Shown piece after piece: positions 51,001-57,802 of a DNA stretch of 64,000 nt. Under the pieces are notes generated by a model, which saw only the letters and a list, made by a program, of their open reading frames with translations, searched no databases and had not been told where the DNA came from. The translations under genes were made by a program, and so were the position numbers. Origin of the DNA: Balneolaceae bacterium (GTDB taxonomy: Bacteria > Bacteroidota > Rhodothermia > Balneolales > Balneolaceae); assembly GCA_034521495.1 (NCBI GenBank), contig JAXHMK010000002.1, positions 1-64,000 on the forward strand, in the 5' to 3' direction. Every line of letters starts with the position of its first letter. Within the stretch, counting starts at the first letter, position 1.

Positions 51001-52152
51001 AAATTTACACCGGAACATGGAGATGTATCCGTTCGGGTTTTTGAGGAGGGAAATGAAATCCGAATAGATATACAGGATACCGGAAAGGGGATACCACCCG
51101 AAAAAATGGATAAGATATTCGGCCGGTTTTACCAGGTTGATGAATCCGATACCCGAACTTCTGAAGGGCTTGGAATTGGATTGGCTCTCTGCAAAGAGTT
51201 GATTGATTTGCATGATGGAACCTTGACCGTAAGGAGTGAAGAGGGGGAAGGTGTTTGTATGCAAATCAGCCTTCAAAAAACTGCTGTGAAAGGGAAAAAA
51301 CCTTCCCAGAAATTAGTCGATGAGTTTAAAACGAATGAGAGTTCAACCGATGAAGTCACTGAGTTTTTTAGAAAGGAATCAGCAGATCAAGAATCAAGTT
51401 ACAGGCGTCCCGAAGATCGGACAAATATTCTGATTGTGGAAGATAATCGTGATATGCGATCCTATATCCAATCGGTTTTAGAGTCAGAATTTCATATCAA
51501 AACGGCAAAAAACGGGGAAGAGGCTTTGGAGAAAATTGATCAATCGCCGCCCGACCTGATTGTTGCTGATATTATGATGCCGGTGATGGACGGGTTTACT
51601 TTCAGCCAAAAACTGAGGGAAGATCCGCTTCATAAAAACATTCCGCCGCTGTTCCTCACAGCCCGATCCGGCGAAGAAAATGAAATTGAAAGCCTGGAAG
51701 AAGGTGGCGATGACTACTTGTCCAAACCGTTCCGGCCGGATGTGCTAAAGGCGAGGATTTTATCACTTTTAAATATGCAACAAAGGCTTCGTGAGAAGTT
51801 AGTATCTAAACAATCAAATGCTGGAAATTCTTTACCGGATGATTGGCTGAAACGATTCAATTATCATATTGAGCAAAATCTGGATAACCCTGATTTTGGG
51901 ATTTCTGAACTTTCAGAGTTGATGCATGTAGAGCGGACCCAGTTGTACAGAAAATGCAAGAAGTTTACGGATCAGTCTCCTCAAAAAATGCTAACAGAAG
52001 CAAAATTAAATCGAGCTAAGAAACTGATTTCCGCCGGGCATGATAATTTTTCTGAAGTGGCCTATGCATGCGGATTTAATAGCTTATCGTACTTCAGCCG
52101 GAGGTTTAAAAAGCGTTTTGGATTTCCGCCCTCGGAATTACACAACCGGTGA
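48028..52152 (+). CDS. Hybrid two-component regulator with propeller sensor and AraC output (HTCS)
   Basis: 1,374 residues. The only suitable start is TTG at 48028, with AGGGA upstream. A signal segment ending VQSQ precedes a periplasmic double propeller made of Reg_prop repeats (e.g. SDGYLWLATTDGLVRFDG), a Y_Y_Y domain (about 690-785), a membrane helix (about 793-818), HisKA with H871 in NVSHEFRTPL, HATPase_c (DTGKGIPPEKMDKIF), a receiver with D1181 in VADIMMPVMDG and an AraC helix-turn-helix (about 1270-1374). HTCS proteins usually sense oligosaccharides and switch on nearby degradation genes. Transcribed away from the surface-protein gene, which may be its target. Confidence 0.93.
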   Translation: MTIFSKRQHFSHLFFLITWIVLCVSQPVQSQNQSRFVHPDYILEHWDIEDGLPVNSVNKVIQTSDGYLWLATTDGLVRFDGVSFTPFKTWQYPGLSSNRIDGIVEAPDSTLWLETEQQHLVKFDELTFAEIDSSETFNGNLVNKLYLDSQGRLWIGSDTGLNLYENGQLEPFSPKKIQGEIDRIFYQSNGTLWLRDGSNQNIYRFGSDKILQKIAEGQAVDDATPFFEDDLGNLWFSTPDSLFRYQNGIKESFQTSVEIIDIYQASDTLWFSTDGGGFMYFKGGKIVEVGRGEETEVLLSGSFFEGPNGQLWKATGNEIYRGDELIIRSPTDITDVMFDREGSLWFGTWNDGLYRIKPNLFTVFSTEEGLPMRIVYPVLEDDQENIWLGMHGEGVARISNAKVMSGYNFIGKESDAYMRSLWQKDDGTILASMFDDGVYEYVEGTKNFRLYPTPDELNSSTVTALFEDSSGRLFIASDNGFFIEENGEWRSYSNSDFEGANRIRTAEEAPNGDVWFGTNGSGIVRLDGNEFTTFTTSDGLSSNLIRSIFIEESQGEMNLWIGTEDRGLIHTIWSENSDSLGQITLMDRSDGLFDNVIHSIVDDQNGKFWMSTNRGIFWVQKSELYDFTAGEISEIRSTSYNEDNGMNNREANGGIFPSGVRSSDGRLWFPTQDGVVVVDPTSVNRNALPPKVVIEQAEADTSVFNMPEEISLEATQRDLTIQYTGLSYMVPEEVQFRYRIKELNENWTEAGTRREAFYTNLPKGNFTFQVTAANNNGSWNEYPAELAITVAPYFYETTWFLILCAFLITGLVLGIFQWRMHRLKMEEKRLKVKVSERTKELREEKKKTEQQAEDLKELDRAKSRFFANVSHEFRTPLTLILNPLQQLLENKKGLKDKEREKMEMMLRNGQRLMRLINQILDIVKLETGKMSLNLQPINMVEFSEETLKMFRPIADQREIELHFTSELNESYVKADFQKMEQVLGNLIANAVKFTPEHGDVSVRVFEEGNEIRIDIQDTGKGIPPEKMDKIFGRFYQVDESDTRTSEGLGIGLALCKELIDLHDGTLTVRSEEGEGVCMQISLQKTAVKGKKPSQKLVDEFKTNESSTDEVTEFFRKESADQESSYRRPEDRTNILIVEDNRDMRSYIQSVLESEFHIKTAKNGEEALEKIDQSPPDLIVADIMMPVMDGFTFSQKLREDPLHKNIPPLFLTARSGEENEIESLEEGGDDYLSKPFRPDVLKARILSLLNMQQRLREKLVSKQSNAGNSLPDDWLKRFNYHIEQNLDNPDFGISELSELMHVERTQLYRKCKKFTDQSPQKMLTEAKLNRAKKLISAGHDNFSEVAYACGFNSLSYFSRRFKKRFGFPPSELHNR

Positions 52153-52188
52153 TTAATCAATTTCCGAGGAATAAAAAGTTTTGAAGAG

Positions 52189-52581
52189 TTAAGACTCAGC
52201 TTTTACTTCAATCACATAAGAAGTCATTTCTTTGATAGCTGGATTTTTGCCGCCTCGTAGTTTATAAACTTCAGAAAACGAATTATTTGGTCTGTCTTTC
52301 CGGCGGATAATTCCCTCCATTGCGCAGGATTTTCCATTCGTAATGATATGATTGAGCTCGAGTTCTGTGATCGTTGTACTATCCATCCCATCGAGATACT
52401 TTTTAAAGTTGTCTATTCCTTTGATCTTCTTTTCTCCCATGATCTGCCAGGTAATATTATTCGTCACATAGTTTGACAGTGCATCAAGATCCTTGTTGAC
52501 AAAAGCCGTTTTAAAGTCCCGAAGCAGGATTTTATTCGGTGCATTTCCACAATCTTCTTCAACTATAACTTTGATACTCAT
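52189..52581 (-). CDS. SnoaL-like/NTF2-fold protein
   Basis: 130 residues with the NTF2-like pattern: LRDFKTAFVNKDLDALSNYV, NITWQIMGEKKIKGIDNF and SEVYKLRGGKNPAIKEMTSYVIEV. Such small cone-shaped proteins act as isomerases, cyclases or ligand binders, and the function cannot be told. The C-terminal wording KEMTSY is repeated in the broken gene just upstream (52585-52920), so they are paralogues. Convergent with the HTCS gene. Confidence 0.8.
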   Translation of the reverse strand: MSIKVIVEEDCGNAPNKILLRDFKTAFVNKDLDALSNYVTNNITWQIMGEKKIKGIDNFKKYLDGMDSTTITELELNHIITNGKSCAMEGIIRRKDRPNNSFSEVYKLRGGKNPAIKEMTSYVIEVKAES

Positions 52582-52584
52582 AGC

Positions 52585-52920
52585 TCTACTCGTCTATTTC
52601 AATTGCATATGAAGTCATCTCTTTGATCTTTGGGTCCGAGAATCCATCGAAGGAATAAATATCACAAAACGCATAGATTTTTCCGTCTGCTGATTTCATC
52701 AAACCATTCACAGCCGCCGAATATCCGTAATTTCATGCTGCGAAGCAATTTTAAATGTGCTTTTATCAAGAAGCATAATCGGCACTTTTTTCTCGCCTAA
52801 TTCCATCGCGATCATGTTTTCCATTTCCCGGTCTTTAAATGAGAAACCGATTTTAGCGAAGAATTCTTTAGATTTTTCAAGGTTTTTTACCGGAAGATTC
52901 AGCCATAGTTCTTTCGTCAT
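52585..52920 (-). pseudogene. Deletion fusion of a VOC/glyoxalase gene and a SnoaL-like gene
   Basis: The first 66 codons (MTKELWLNLPVKNLEKSKEF...) are a VOC-superfamily N-terminus that stops in QHEITDIRRL. In another frame, overlapping that stop, the end of an NTF2/SnoaL-like protein continues (AVNGLMKSADGKIYAFCDIY...KEMTSYAIEIDE) to a TAG at 52585-52587. The simplest reading is a deletion that joined the 5' part of one gene to the 3' part of another in a different frame near 52715. Neither fragment is complete. Confidence 0.7.
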
Positions 52921-52950
52921 AATTCAATGATAAGGCTAATGTTTATGTTT

Positions 52951-53325
52951 CTAAGATTTCCAGTTCACGCCTTTCTTTTTGCTTTCCCAGTCCCGGTATT
53001 GGGTAATTTTGGTGATCAGCTCGGTTGGAAGCGGCTCATTATATGGAAATTGAATAGAGCCTGACCCTGTTCTATAACTCTTTAGTTCGTCTTCAAACTC
53101 TTCCAGGGTACTGGGTGTAGAGTAAAACCCAATGTGATTTTTGAACCCTCCGAACATCACTAAAATTCTGCCATCTACAAAAGCCGGCCGGTTCCATTTC
53201 ATCTCCTCATTGGCTTCTGGAATTGCTTTCTGGATTGTTTTCCGGATTTTCTGCAATTTTCTCTGAACATCTTTCGGAAAAGTGTTTATATAATCATCAA
53301 TTGTTTTTGATTTATTTGTTGACAT
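52951..53325 (-). CDS. DUF1801 family protein (frataxin-like fold)
   Basis: 124 residues. DDYINTFPKDVQRKLQKIRK, IPEANEEMKWNRPAFV and HIGFYSTPSTLEEF match the DUF1801/YdhG family, whose structure resembles frataxin and which is often annotated as an iron chaperone. Biochemical role is not established. Starts three bases after the end of the broken VOC gene. Confidence 0.85.
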   Translation of the reverse strand: MSTNKSKTIDDYINTFPKDVQRKLQKIRKTIQKAIPEANEEMKWNRPAFVDGRILVMFGGFKNHIGFYSTPSTLEEFEDELKSYRTGSGSIQFPYNEPLPTELITKITQYRDWESKKKGVNWKS

Positions 53326-53328
53326 CGT

Positions 53329-53877
53329 TCAACTTTTCTCATAGGCTTTTTGAAGTTCAGCAATATCCAGTTTTTTCATCTTCAGCATAGCATCCATCAT
53401 TCGTTCGCTTTCTTCAGTGGCCGGACCGCTCATCAAATCTTCAATCATGGTTGGCACAATCTGCTAGGATAACCCGTATTTGTCCTTTAGCCATCCGCAT
53501 TGCTCGGCTTGTGGATCGACTGGGAGTTTTTCCCAGTAATAATCGATCCCTTTCTAGGATTCGCAATTTACAACCAGCGAAATCGCTTCATTGAATTTGA
53601 AATGTGGACCTCCGTTCAGCGCCTGGAAACAGCGTTCGTTGAGCTCAAAATCAACCGTTAATACAGTGCCAGCTTTTTGTCTGTGAATTTCATGGCCCAC
53701 ATTGCCATAGTAACTGGTTTTCAAGATCTTTGAATTTTTAAAGATGGAGGTATAAAACTTGGCTGCTTCTTCGGCTTGGTCATCAAACCAAAGGCAGGTT
53801 GTTATTTTTGGAAATCCATTTATATTCTTGATTTGATCATTATTTAGGGGAGAACTACTGTTAAATCGAATATCCAT
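53329..53877 (-). pseudogene. VOC/PhnB-like gene interrupted by two in-frame TAG codons
   Basis: Reading through gives a full PhnB-like VOC protein: KITTCLWFDDQAEEAAKFYT, FQALNGGPHFKFNEAISLVV, DYYWEKL, CGWLKDKYGLS and QIVPTMIEDL, KMKKLDIAELQKAY. TAG occurs after NCES (near 53554) and after KYGLS (near 53466). The second position is normally tryptophan (SWQIVP), so one TGG-to-TAG change explains it. The frame is otherwise unbroken across 180 codons, so the loss is recent. Confidence 0.75.
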
Positions 53878-54017
53878 GGTTGAGTATGATTGTCAATAAA
53901 AAATATTTCTGTTTATAAAATCCGTATTCCAGTTTTTATGAAGCAGCTGAAGTTTAAACTTTACAATCTATTCGTGTAAATTTTGGGTGAAAGGATGAAC
54001 CGCCAAAACTTAACACC

Positions 54018-54326
54018 ATGCGAATTATAGCTATCGAAGTAGAAAAACCAGGACTCAACAAGAGAGATTTTGTACCGCACCTGCGGGATGAAGCCAAACA
54101 AGGATGGGAGTTGTACAAGGAGGGATTTATCCGTGAGATGTACTTCCGGGATGATAAACCCGAAGCTGTATTGATTTTGGAAGCAAAAGATGTTGATCGG
54201 GCAAAAAAGAAATTATCAACTCTGCCTCTCGTTAAAAACGGGCTCATTACTTTTGAGTTGATACCTTTGAAACCCTATTACGGATTTGAACGGCTTTTTG
54301 GAAATGATGGGAAGAAATCAGTTTAA
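54018..54326 (+). CDS. Small YCII/muconolactone-isomerase-like barrel protein
   Basis: 102 residues. Ferredoxin-like pattern with RIIAIEVEKPGLNKRDFVPH, GWELYKEGFIREMYFRDDKP and ALILEAKDV-like LILEAKDVDRAKKKL followed by PLVKNGLITFELIPL, which fits the dimeric alpha/beta barrel superfamily. The function is unknown. Lies alone between the decayed VOC cluster and the tRNA genes. Confidence 0.75.
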   Translation: MRIIAIEVEKPGLNKRDFVPHLRDEAKQGWELYKEGFIREMYFRDDKPEAVLILEAKDVDRAKKKLSTLPLVKNGLITFELIPLKPYYGFERLFGNDGKKSV

Positions 54327-54341
54327 AATAATCTTGGAGAG

Positions 54342-54414
54342 TACCGCGTACGGGATTTGAACCCGTGTTACCGCCGTGAAAGGGCGGCGTCCTAAACCCC
54401 TAGACGAACGCGGC
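54342..54414 (-). tRNA. tRNA-Glu (anticodon TTC), copy 2 in transcription order
   Basis: 73 bases. Cloverleaf with acceptor GCCGCGT/ACGCGGT (a G-U first pair), anticodon stem CCGCC/GGCGG around loop CTTTCAC, and T-arm ACGGG-TTCAAAT-CCCGT. Identical to the copy at 54721-54793. CCA is not encoded. Confidence 0.95.
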
Positions 54415-54467
54415 AGGTTAGAAGCTGAGATATGAGTAGTGAGAACAGATCGTCACAGCATGTGATA

Positions 54468-54521
54468 GCGCGAGCGTCTCGCTCGTGCTCTTATTTTTGG
54501 GCACAAGCGAGACGCTTGCGC
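54468..54521. repeat. Inverted repeat between tRNA genes
   Basis: GCGCGAGCGTCTCGCTCGTGC is matched by GCACAAGCGAGACGCTTGCGC with three mismatches across an A/T-rich loop. It lies between tRNA-His and the last tRNA-Glu and may be a palindromic intergenic element. Confidence 0.6.
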
Positions 54522-54545
54522 CAATCGAATTTTACATCTCAAAAG

Positions 54546-54620
54546 GGAGCCTGATGGGATTTGAACCCACGGCCTCCAGGGCCACAACCTGGCGCTCTAA
54601 CCAACTGAGCTACAAGCTCC
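54546..54620 (-). tRNA. tRNA-His (anticodon GTG)
   Basis: Anticodon stem CCAGG/CCTGG with loop TTGTGGC. Acceptor GAGCTTG/CAGGCTC with the extra G(-1) encoded and paired to C73, the identity feature of histidine tRNA. T-arm GTGGG-TTCAAAT-CCCAT. Confidence 0.95.
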
Positions 54621-54699
54621 ATACTTCAAAATTCCAATCATCAAATTACAAATTCCAAAAGCGATTACGTTGGAATTTGGATATTGAAATTTGTGATTT

Positions 54700-54716
54700 C
54701 CTTCGCTTTGCGAAGG
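54700..54716 (-). repeat. Hairpin just 3' of tRNA-Glu
   Basis: CCTTCGC and GCGAAGG pair perfectly around a three-base loop, four bases beyond the 3' end of the tRNA at 54721-54793. Possibly a processing or stability signal in the tRNA transcript. Confidence 0.4.
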
Positions 54717-54720
54717 TTTG

Positions 54721-54793
54721 TACCGCGTACGGGATTTGAACCCGTGTTACCGCCGTGAAAGGGCGGCGTCCTAAACCCCTAGACGAACGCGGC
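54721..54793 (-). tRNA. tRNA-Glu (anticodon TTC), copy 1 in transcription order
   Basis: Same 73 bases as 54342-54414. The duplication places tRNA-His between two identical tRNA-Glu genes. Confidence 0.95.
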
Positions 54794-54836
54794 TAATCAG
54801 AAATGAGATCTTAAGATTTGAGTAATGAAAGAATAA

Positions 54837-54864
54837 TCTCACATCTCAAATCTCACATCTCAAA
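54837..54864. repeat. Two tandem copies of a 14-base unit
   Basis: TCTCACATCTCAAA occurs twice in a row between tRNA-Cys and tRNA-Glu. Confidence 0.6.
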
Positions 54865-54884
54865 TCAATAATTCAAAAAAAAAG

Positions 54885-54955
54885 AGGCGACAGGCGGATT
54901 CGAACCGCCGTACGAGGTTTTGCAGACCTCTGCCTAACCACTCGGCCATGTCGCC
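54885..54955 (-). tRNA. tRNA-Cys (anticodon GCA)
   Basis: 71 bases. Acceptor GGCGACA/TGTCGCC with discriminator T73 typical of cysteine tRNA. Anticodon stem GAGGT/ACCTC with loop CTGCAAA. Confidence 0.95.
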
Positions 54956-55027
54956 TGGTAAATTCGCCTCTGAATAATCTGTATAACAAATTAATGTTTA
55001 TCAATCATTCAAATCAAGTAACCTTCG

Positions 55028-55101
55028 TACGCCCAACAGGAGTCGAACCTGTAACCTACGGCTTAGAAGGCCGTTGCTCTATCCAGTTGAGCTATGGGCG
55101 C
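55028..55101 (-). tRNA. tRNA-Arg (anticodon TCT)
   Basis: 74 bases. Acceptor GCGCCCA/TGGGCGT (G-U first pair), anticodon stem ACGGC/GCCGT with loop CTTCTAA, T-arm ACAGG-TTCGACT-CCTGT. Confidence 0.95.
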
Positions 55102-55191
55102 TAATTGGAATGAAGATTGTAGAGTGTTGAATGGCGAATTACAATCGCGCCCGCAATGAATTCAACATTCACAATTCAACCTTCCTAAATG

Positions 55192-55265
55192 TCGGGGAGA
55201 CAGGATTTGAACCTGCGACCCTTCGCTCCCAAAGCGAATGCGCTACCGGCCTGCGCCACTCCCCG
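55192..55265 (-). tRNA. tRNA-Pro (anticodon TGG)
   Basis: 74 bases. Acceptor CGGGGAG/CTCCCCG, anticodon stem TTCGC/GCGAA with loop TTTGGGA. It is the first tRNA in the minus-strand array Pro-Arg-Cys-Glu-His-Glu. Confidence 0.95.
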
Positions 55266-55365
55266 AAATACCTGTCAAAAATAACTGACAAGGCTCTTCT
55301 GTATCAGAATGTCAAAAGAATCATAAGATAAAAGTTTTTGAATCTGATTGCAATTTCAAAATGGG

Positions 55366-56334
55366 TTAAATTTCAGATTCTTTTACATCGTTCCACAGCT
55401 CGGAGAGGAATCCAATTGCATAAGCAGAAAGTTGGGTAAATGACGTGATAATCGATAGAAGGGCAATTAAGATATTTTTTTCCTGGATCAATGAACTAAT
55501 AAAAAGCAGAGCAGCGTAGAGTACATACAGCAGATAAAACTGGTTTAAAATATTCATATCCATAACCAGGAACAGTATTGAGAGAATCAGTCCAATAAAG
55601 AACAAAGTAGGGAAGAGGTGGACCGGTTTTACCTCATTGGGGTAAAATCTTCGGATATTTATGCGAGCCCGCCCAAAAAAGTGAAGTTGCCAGAAAAACT
55701 GACGCAAATTTGTTCTCCGTTTATGGTAGACATAAGCATTTTCAATAAGAACTGATTTAAATCCATGTTTAATAATCCGAATGCTAAACTCTAAATCTTC
55801 ACCCATTCGGGTAATCTTGTATCCGCCTGTTTTTGCATAAACCTCGCGGCTGATTCCCATATTAAAACTTCGAGGGTGGAAGCCTCCCAGGTTCTTTTTT
55901 AAGCCGCGTATTCCACCTGTTGTCAGGAATGAGGTCATACTGAAATTGATGGCCTTTTGAAGAGGTGAGAATGATGGATGAGCCCGATCAGGCCCGCCCC
56001 AGGCATCAACAGAGTGTTGGGCCAAAAATTCATTTACAGCTTCAAAATAATGTTCCGGAATGATGCAGTCTGAATCAAATACTACAAAATAATCGCCATC
56101 CGCTCTCTCAAATCCGTAGTTTCTTGAAAATCCCTGTCCGCTGTTTTCTTTATAGTAATACGTGATGTCCAATAATTCAGAAAATTTCTTAACTACATCT
56201 TCAGAAGTTTTTTGGGAACCATCCTCTATGATTAGAACTTCAAAATTTGTGTAGGTTTGTTTAGTCAGACTCTCAAGAAGCTCATAAATTTCAACCGGTC
56301 GGTTGTACACCGGTATAATAATGGAGTAGAACAT
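55366..56334 (-). CDS. Family 2 glycosyltransferase with C-terminal membrane helices
   Basis: About 322 residues from the ATG at 56334. GT-A features: YSIIIPVYNRPVEIYELLES, a DxD-like VVFDSDCIIPEHYF, and GGFHPRSFNMGISREVY with TRMGEDLEFSIRI. The last 90 residues contain about three hydrophobic helices. Transfers a sugar to an envelope or polysaccharide acceptor at the inner membrane. Substrate unknown. Positioned between the tRNA array and a secreted protein read the other way. Confidence 0.88.
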   Translation of the reverse strand: MFYSIIIPVYNRPVEIYELLESLTKQTYTNFEVLIIEDGSQKTSEDVVKKFSELLDITYYYKENSGQGFSRNYGFERADGDYFVVFDSDCIIPEHYFEAVNEFLAQHSVDAWGGPDRAHPSFSPLQKAINFSMTSFLTTGGIRGLKKNLGGFHPRSFNMGISREVYAKTGGYKITRMGEDLEFSIRIIKHGFKSVLIENAYVYHKRRTNLRQFFWQLHFFGRARINIRRFYPNEVKPVHLFPTLFFIGLILSILFLVMDMNILNQFYLLYVLYAALLFISSLIQEKNILIALLSIITSFTQLSAYAIGFLSELWNDVKESEI

Positions 56335-56404
56335 CAATGCATTTCATTACAAAATTCTCGTTCTTTAAGTGAATTTGAATATAACAACATTAACGGTTCA
56401 TTCG

Positions 56405-57508
56405 ATGAAGTTTCTTCTCACAGTATTTATTTTAATAAGCTATTCACCATTACTATTTGCTCAAACGTTAGTAATAGAACCCGATCCGGCTCAGAGTTCT
56501 TATACGGCTAACACATTTACAGCAGGGGAGGGCACCATAACAGTTACCGGCAGCCAATTTGTTTTGGGGTCTGCTCAAATTGCCAATCCAGAGGCATGGT
56601 CGTTTTCATCATCAAACCAAAGAGCTTCTTTTTTGCAGAGGGGAAATGGTATCAACCTAACAAGCTATACCGCAGTGGGCGATGTACTTGTCGATCAGAA
56701 CCTTGAATTTTTCTCTCCATCTGATAATACCATTGATACTTACCAGTTTGATAATGGAGCAATTATATTGCGAGATAATGTAGCTAACTTTTCATTTTTG
56801 AATGCTAAAGGAGAGACATCATACCAGGTATCCAACAGCTCCGGGAGTACAGAAGGAGAACAGGAATCCCAATTGGTATCAGATCCAACCGGAAGTACGA
56901 TTGTACTGTATAACCCCGTAATAGCGTATGGCTCTGAAACCGGATCGAGAGCTCAGTTGGTTTATGGCGAACAGGACAGTGAGGTGTTTTTCAATAGCAG
57001 GGAAGATGAGATCAGGAATGTTCGCGTAAGTAAAAATGGTGAGTTTATTTCGATTGTAACTGCAGGATCAGCTGGGGGTATGGTTTATCTTTATGACCGA
57101 TTTGGCAACGAACTTTTTCAAATTACAAGTGATGAAGATTTGATTGGGGCAACGTTGAGTGAAAATGCGACACATCTGACGATCTACTCAAGCGGCAGGG
57201 TACAGGTATATGAGGTGCCAAGCGGCCAGCGTCTTGGAAGTGCATCATCCAGGAGTTCCATTGTTTTTGCAGGGTATGATCCCGATGCTCAAACGATCAT
57301 CGCCCTCGGTGGTTCGCGAAATGGATTGAGGATTGAAGAACCTGAGATTACGGCTGTTAGCATATCTCAGCGGGAAATTGCACGTGATGAGATACCATTC
57401 TCAATTTCTACTTTAGATTTGAGTCGATTAGATATTATAACAACCGGTTCTAATTCTTATGAAATTTCCGGATTAAACCGTGATCTGTTTGTTGATGTAG
57501 CTTTTTAA
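56405..57508 (+). CDS. Secreted hypothetical protein, propeller-like
   Basis: 367 residues from the ATG at 56405 (MKFLLTVFILISYSPLLFAQ signal peptide). The rest is beta-rich with recurring YLYDRFGNELFQIT, ATHLTIYSSGRVQVYE and TIIALGGSRNGLRI blades, similar in style to WD40/PQQ-type propellers, but no family is certain. Not in an operon. A family A palindromic element begins about 28 bases after the stop. Confidence 0.75.
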   Translation: MKFLLTVFILISYSPLLFAQTLVIEPDPAQSSYTANTFTAGEGTITVTGSQFVLGSAQIANPEAWSFSSSNQRASFLQRGNGINLTSYTAVGDVLVDQNLEFFSPSDNTIDTYQFDNGAIILRDNVANFSFLNAKGETSYQVSNSSGSTEGEQESQLVSDPTGSTIVLYNPVIAYGSETGSRAQLVYGEQDSEVFFNSREDEIRNVRVSKNGEFISIVTAGSAGGMVYLYDRFGNELFQITSDEDLIGATLSENATHLTIYSSGRVQVYEVPSGQRLGSASSRSSIVFAGYDPDAQTIIALGGSRNGLRIEEPEITAVSISQREIARDEIPFSISTLDLSRLDIITTGSNSYEISGLNRDLFVDVAF

Positions 57509-57536
57509 ATTCTTTTTTCCTGAGACGCTTCATGAG

Positions 57537-57666
57537 AGGGCTTTGCAAAACTCTGACCGTCATCCTGAACTTGATTCAGGATCTCCAGATACTGGCTATA
57601 AAGACGAATGGAGAATCTGAATCGAGTTCAGATTGACCGATAACCACGGTTTTGCAAAGCCCTCCA
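57537..57666. mobile_element. Palindromic element, family A, copy 3
   Basis: Almost the same sequence as 14215-14347, in the same orientation, with ends AGGGCTTTGCAAAAC and its complement. CATGAG sits just outside both ends (57531-57536 and 57665-57670), a third distinct flanking direct repeat. Confidence 0.78.
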
Positions 57667-57741
57667 TGAGTTACGTTGGCGTTATAAATCTTTGTTTTAA
57701 CATGATTACTTCGCTCACTTTAAACAGCAAAGAGAAGGCAT

Positions 57742-57774
57742 AAAAAAAGCACGTGACCATTGGCCACGTGCTTT
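57742..57774 (-). terminator. Terminator of clpC
   Basis: AAAGCACGTG and CACGTGCTTT pair across a short loop. On the minus strand the stem is followed by TTTTTTT, 29 bases after the clpC stop. Confidence 0.85.
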
Positions 57775-57802
57775 CAAAAATGATCTGTTTTACTTGGGCA
57801 GA

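Noticed and set aside
54546-54620. tRNA-His seeming to lack an encoded G(-1)
   Set aside because: Proper alignment with T8-A9-G10 shows the first G is G(-1), paired to C73, so it is a normal histidine tRNA.
54837-54864. Tandem repeats considered as a CRISPR remnant
   Set aside because: Only two adjacent 14-base units with no spacers and no cas genes.
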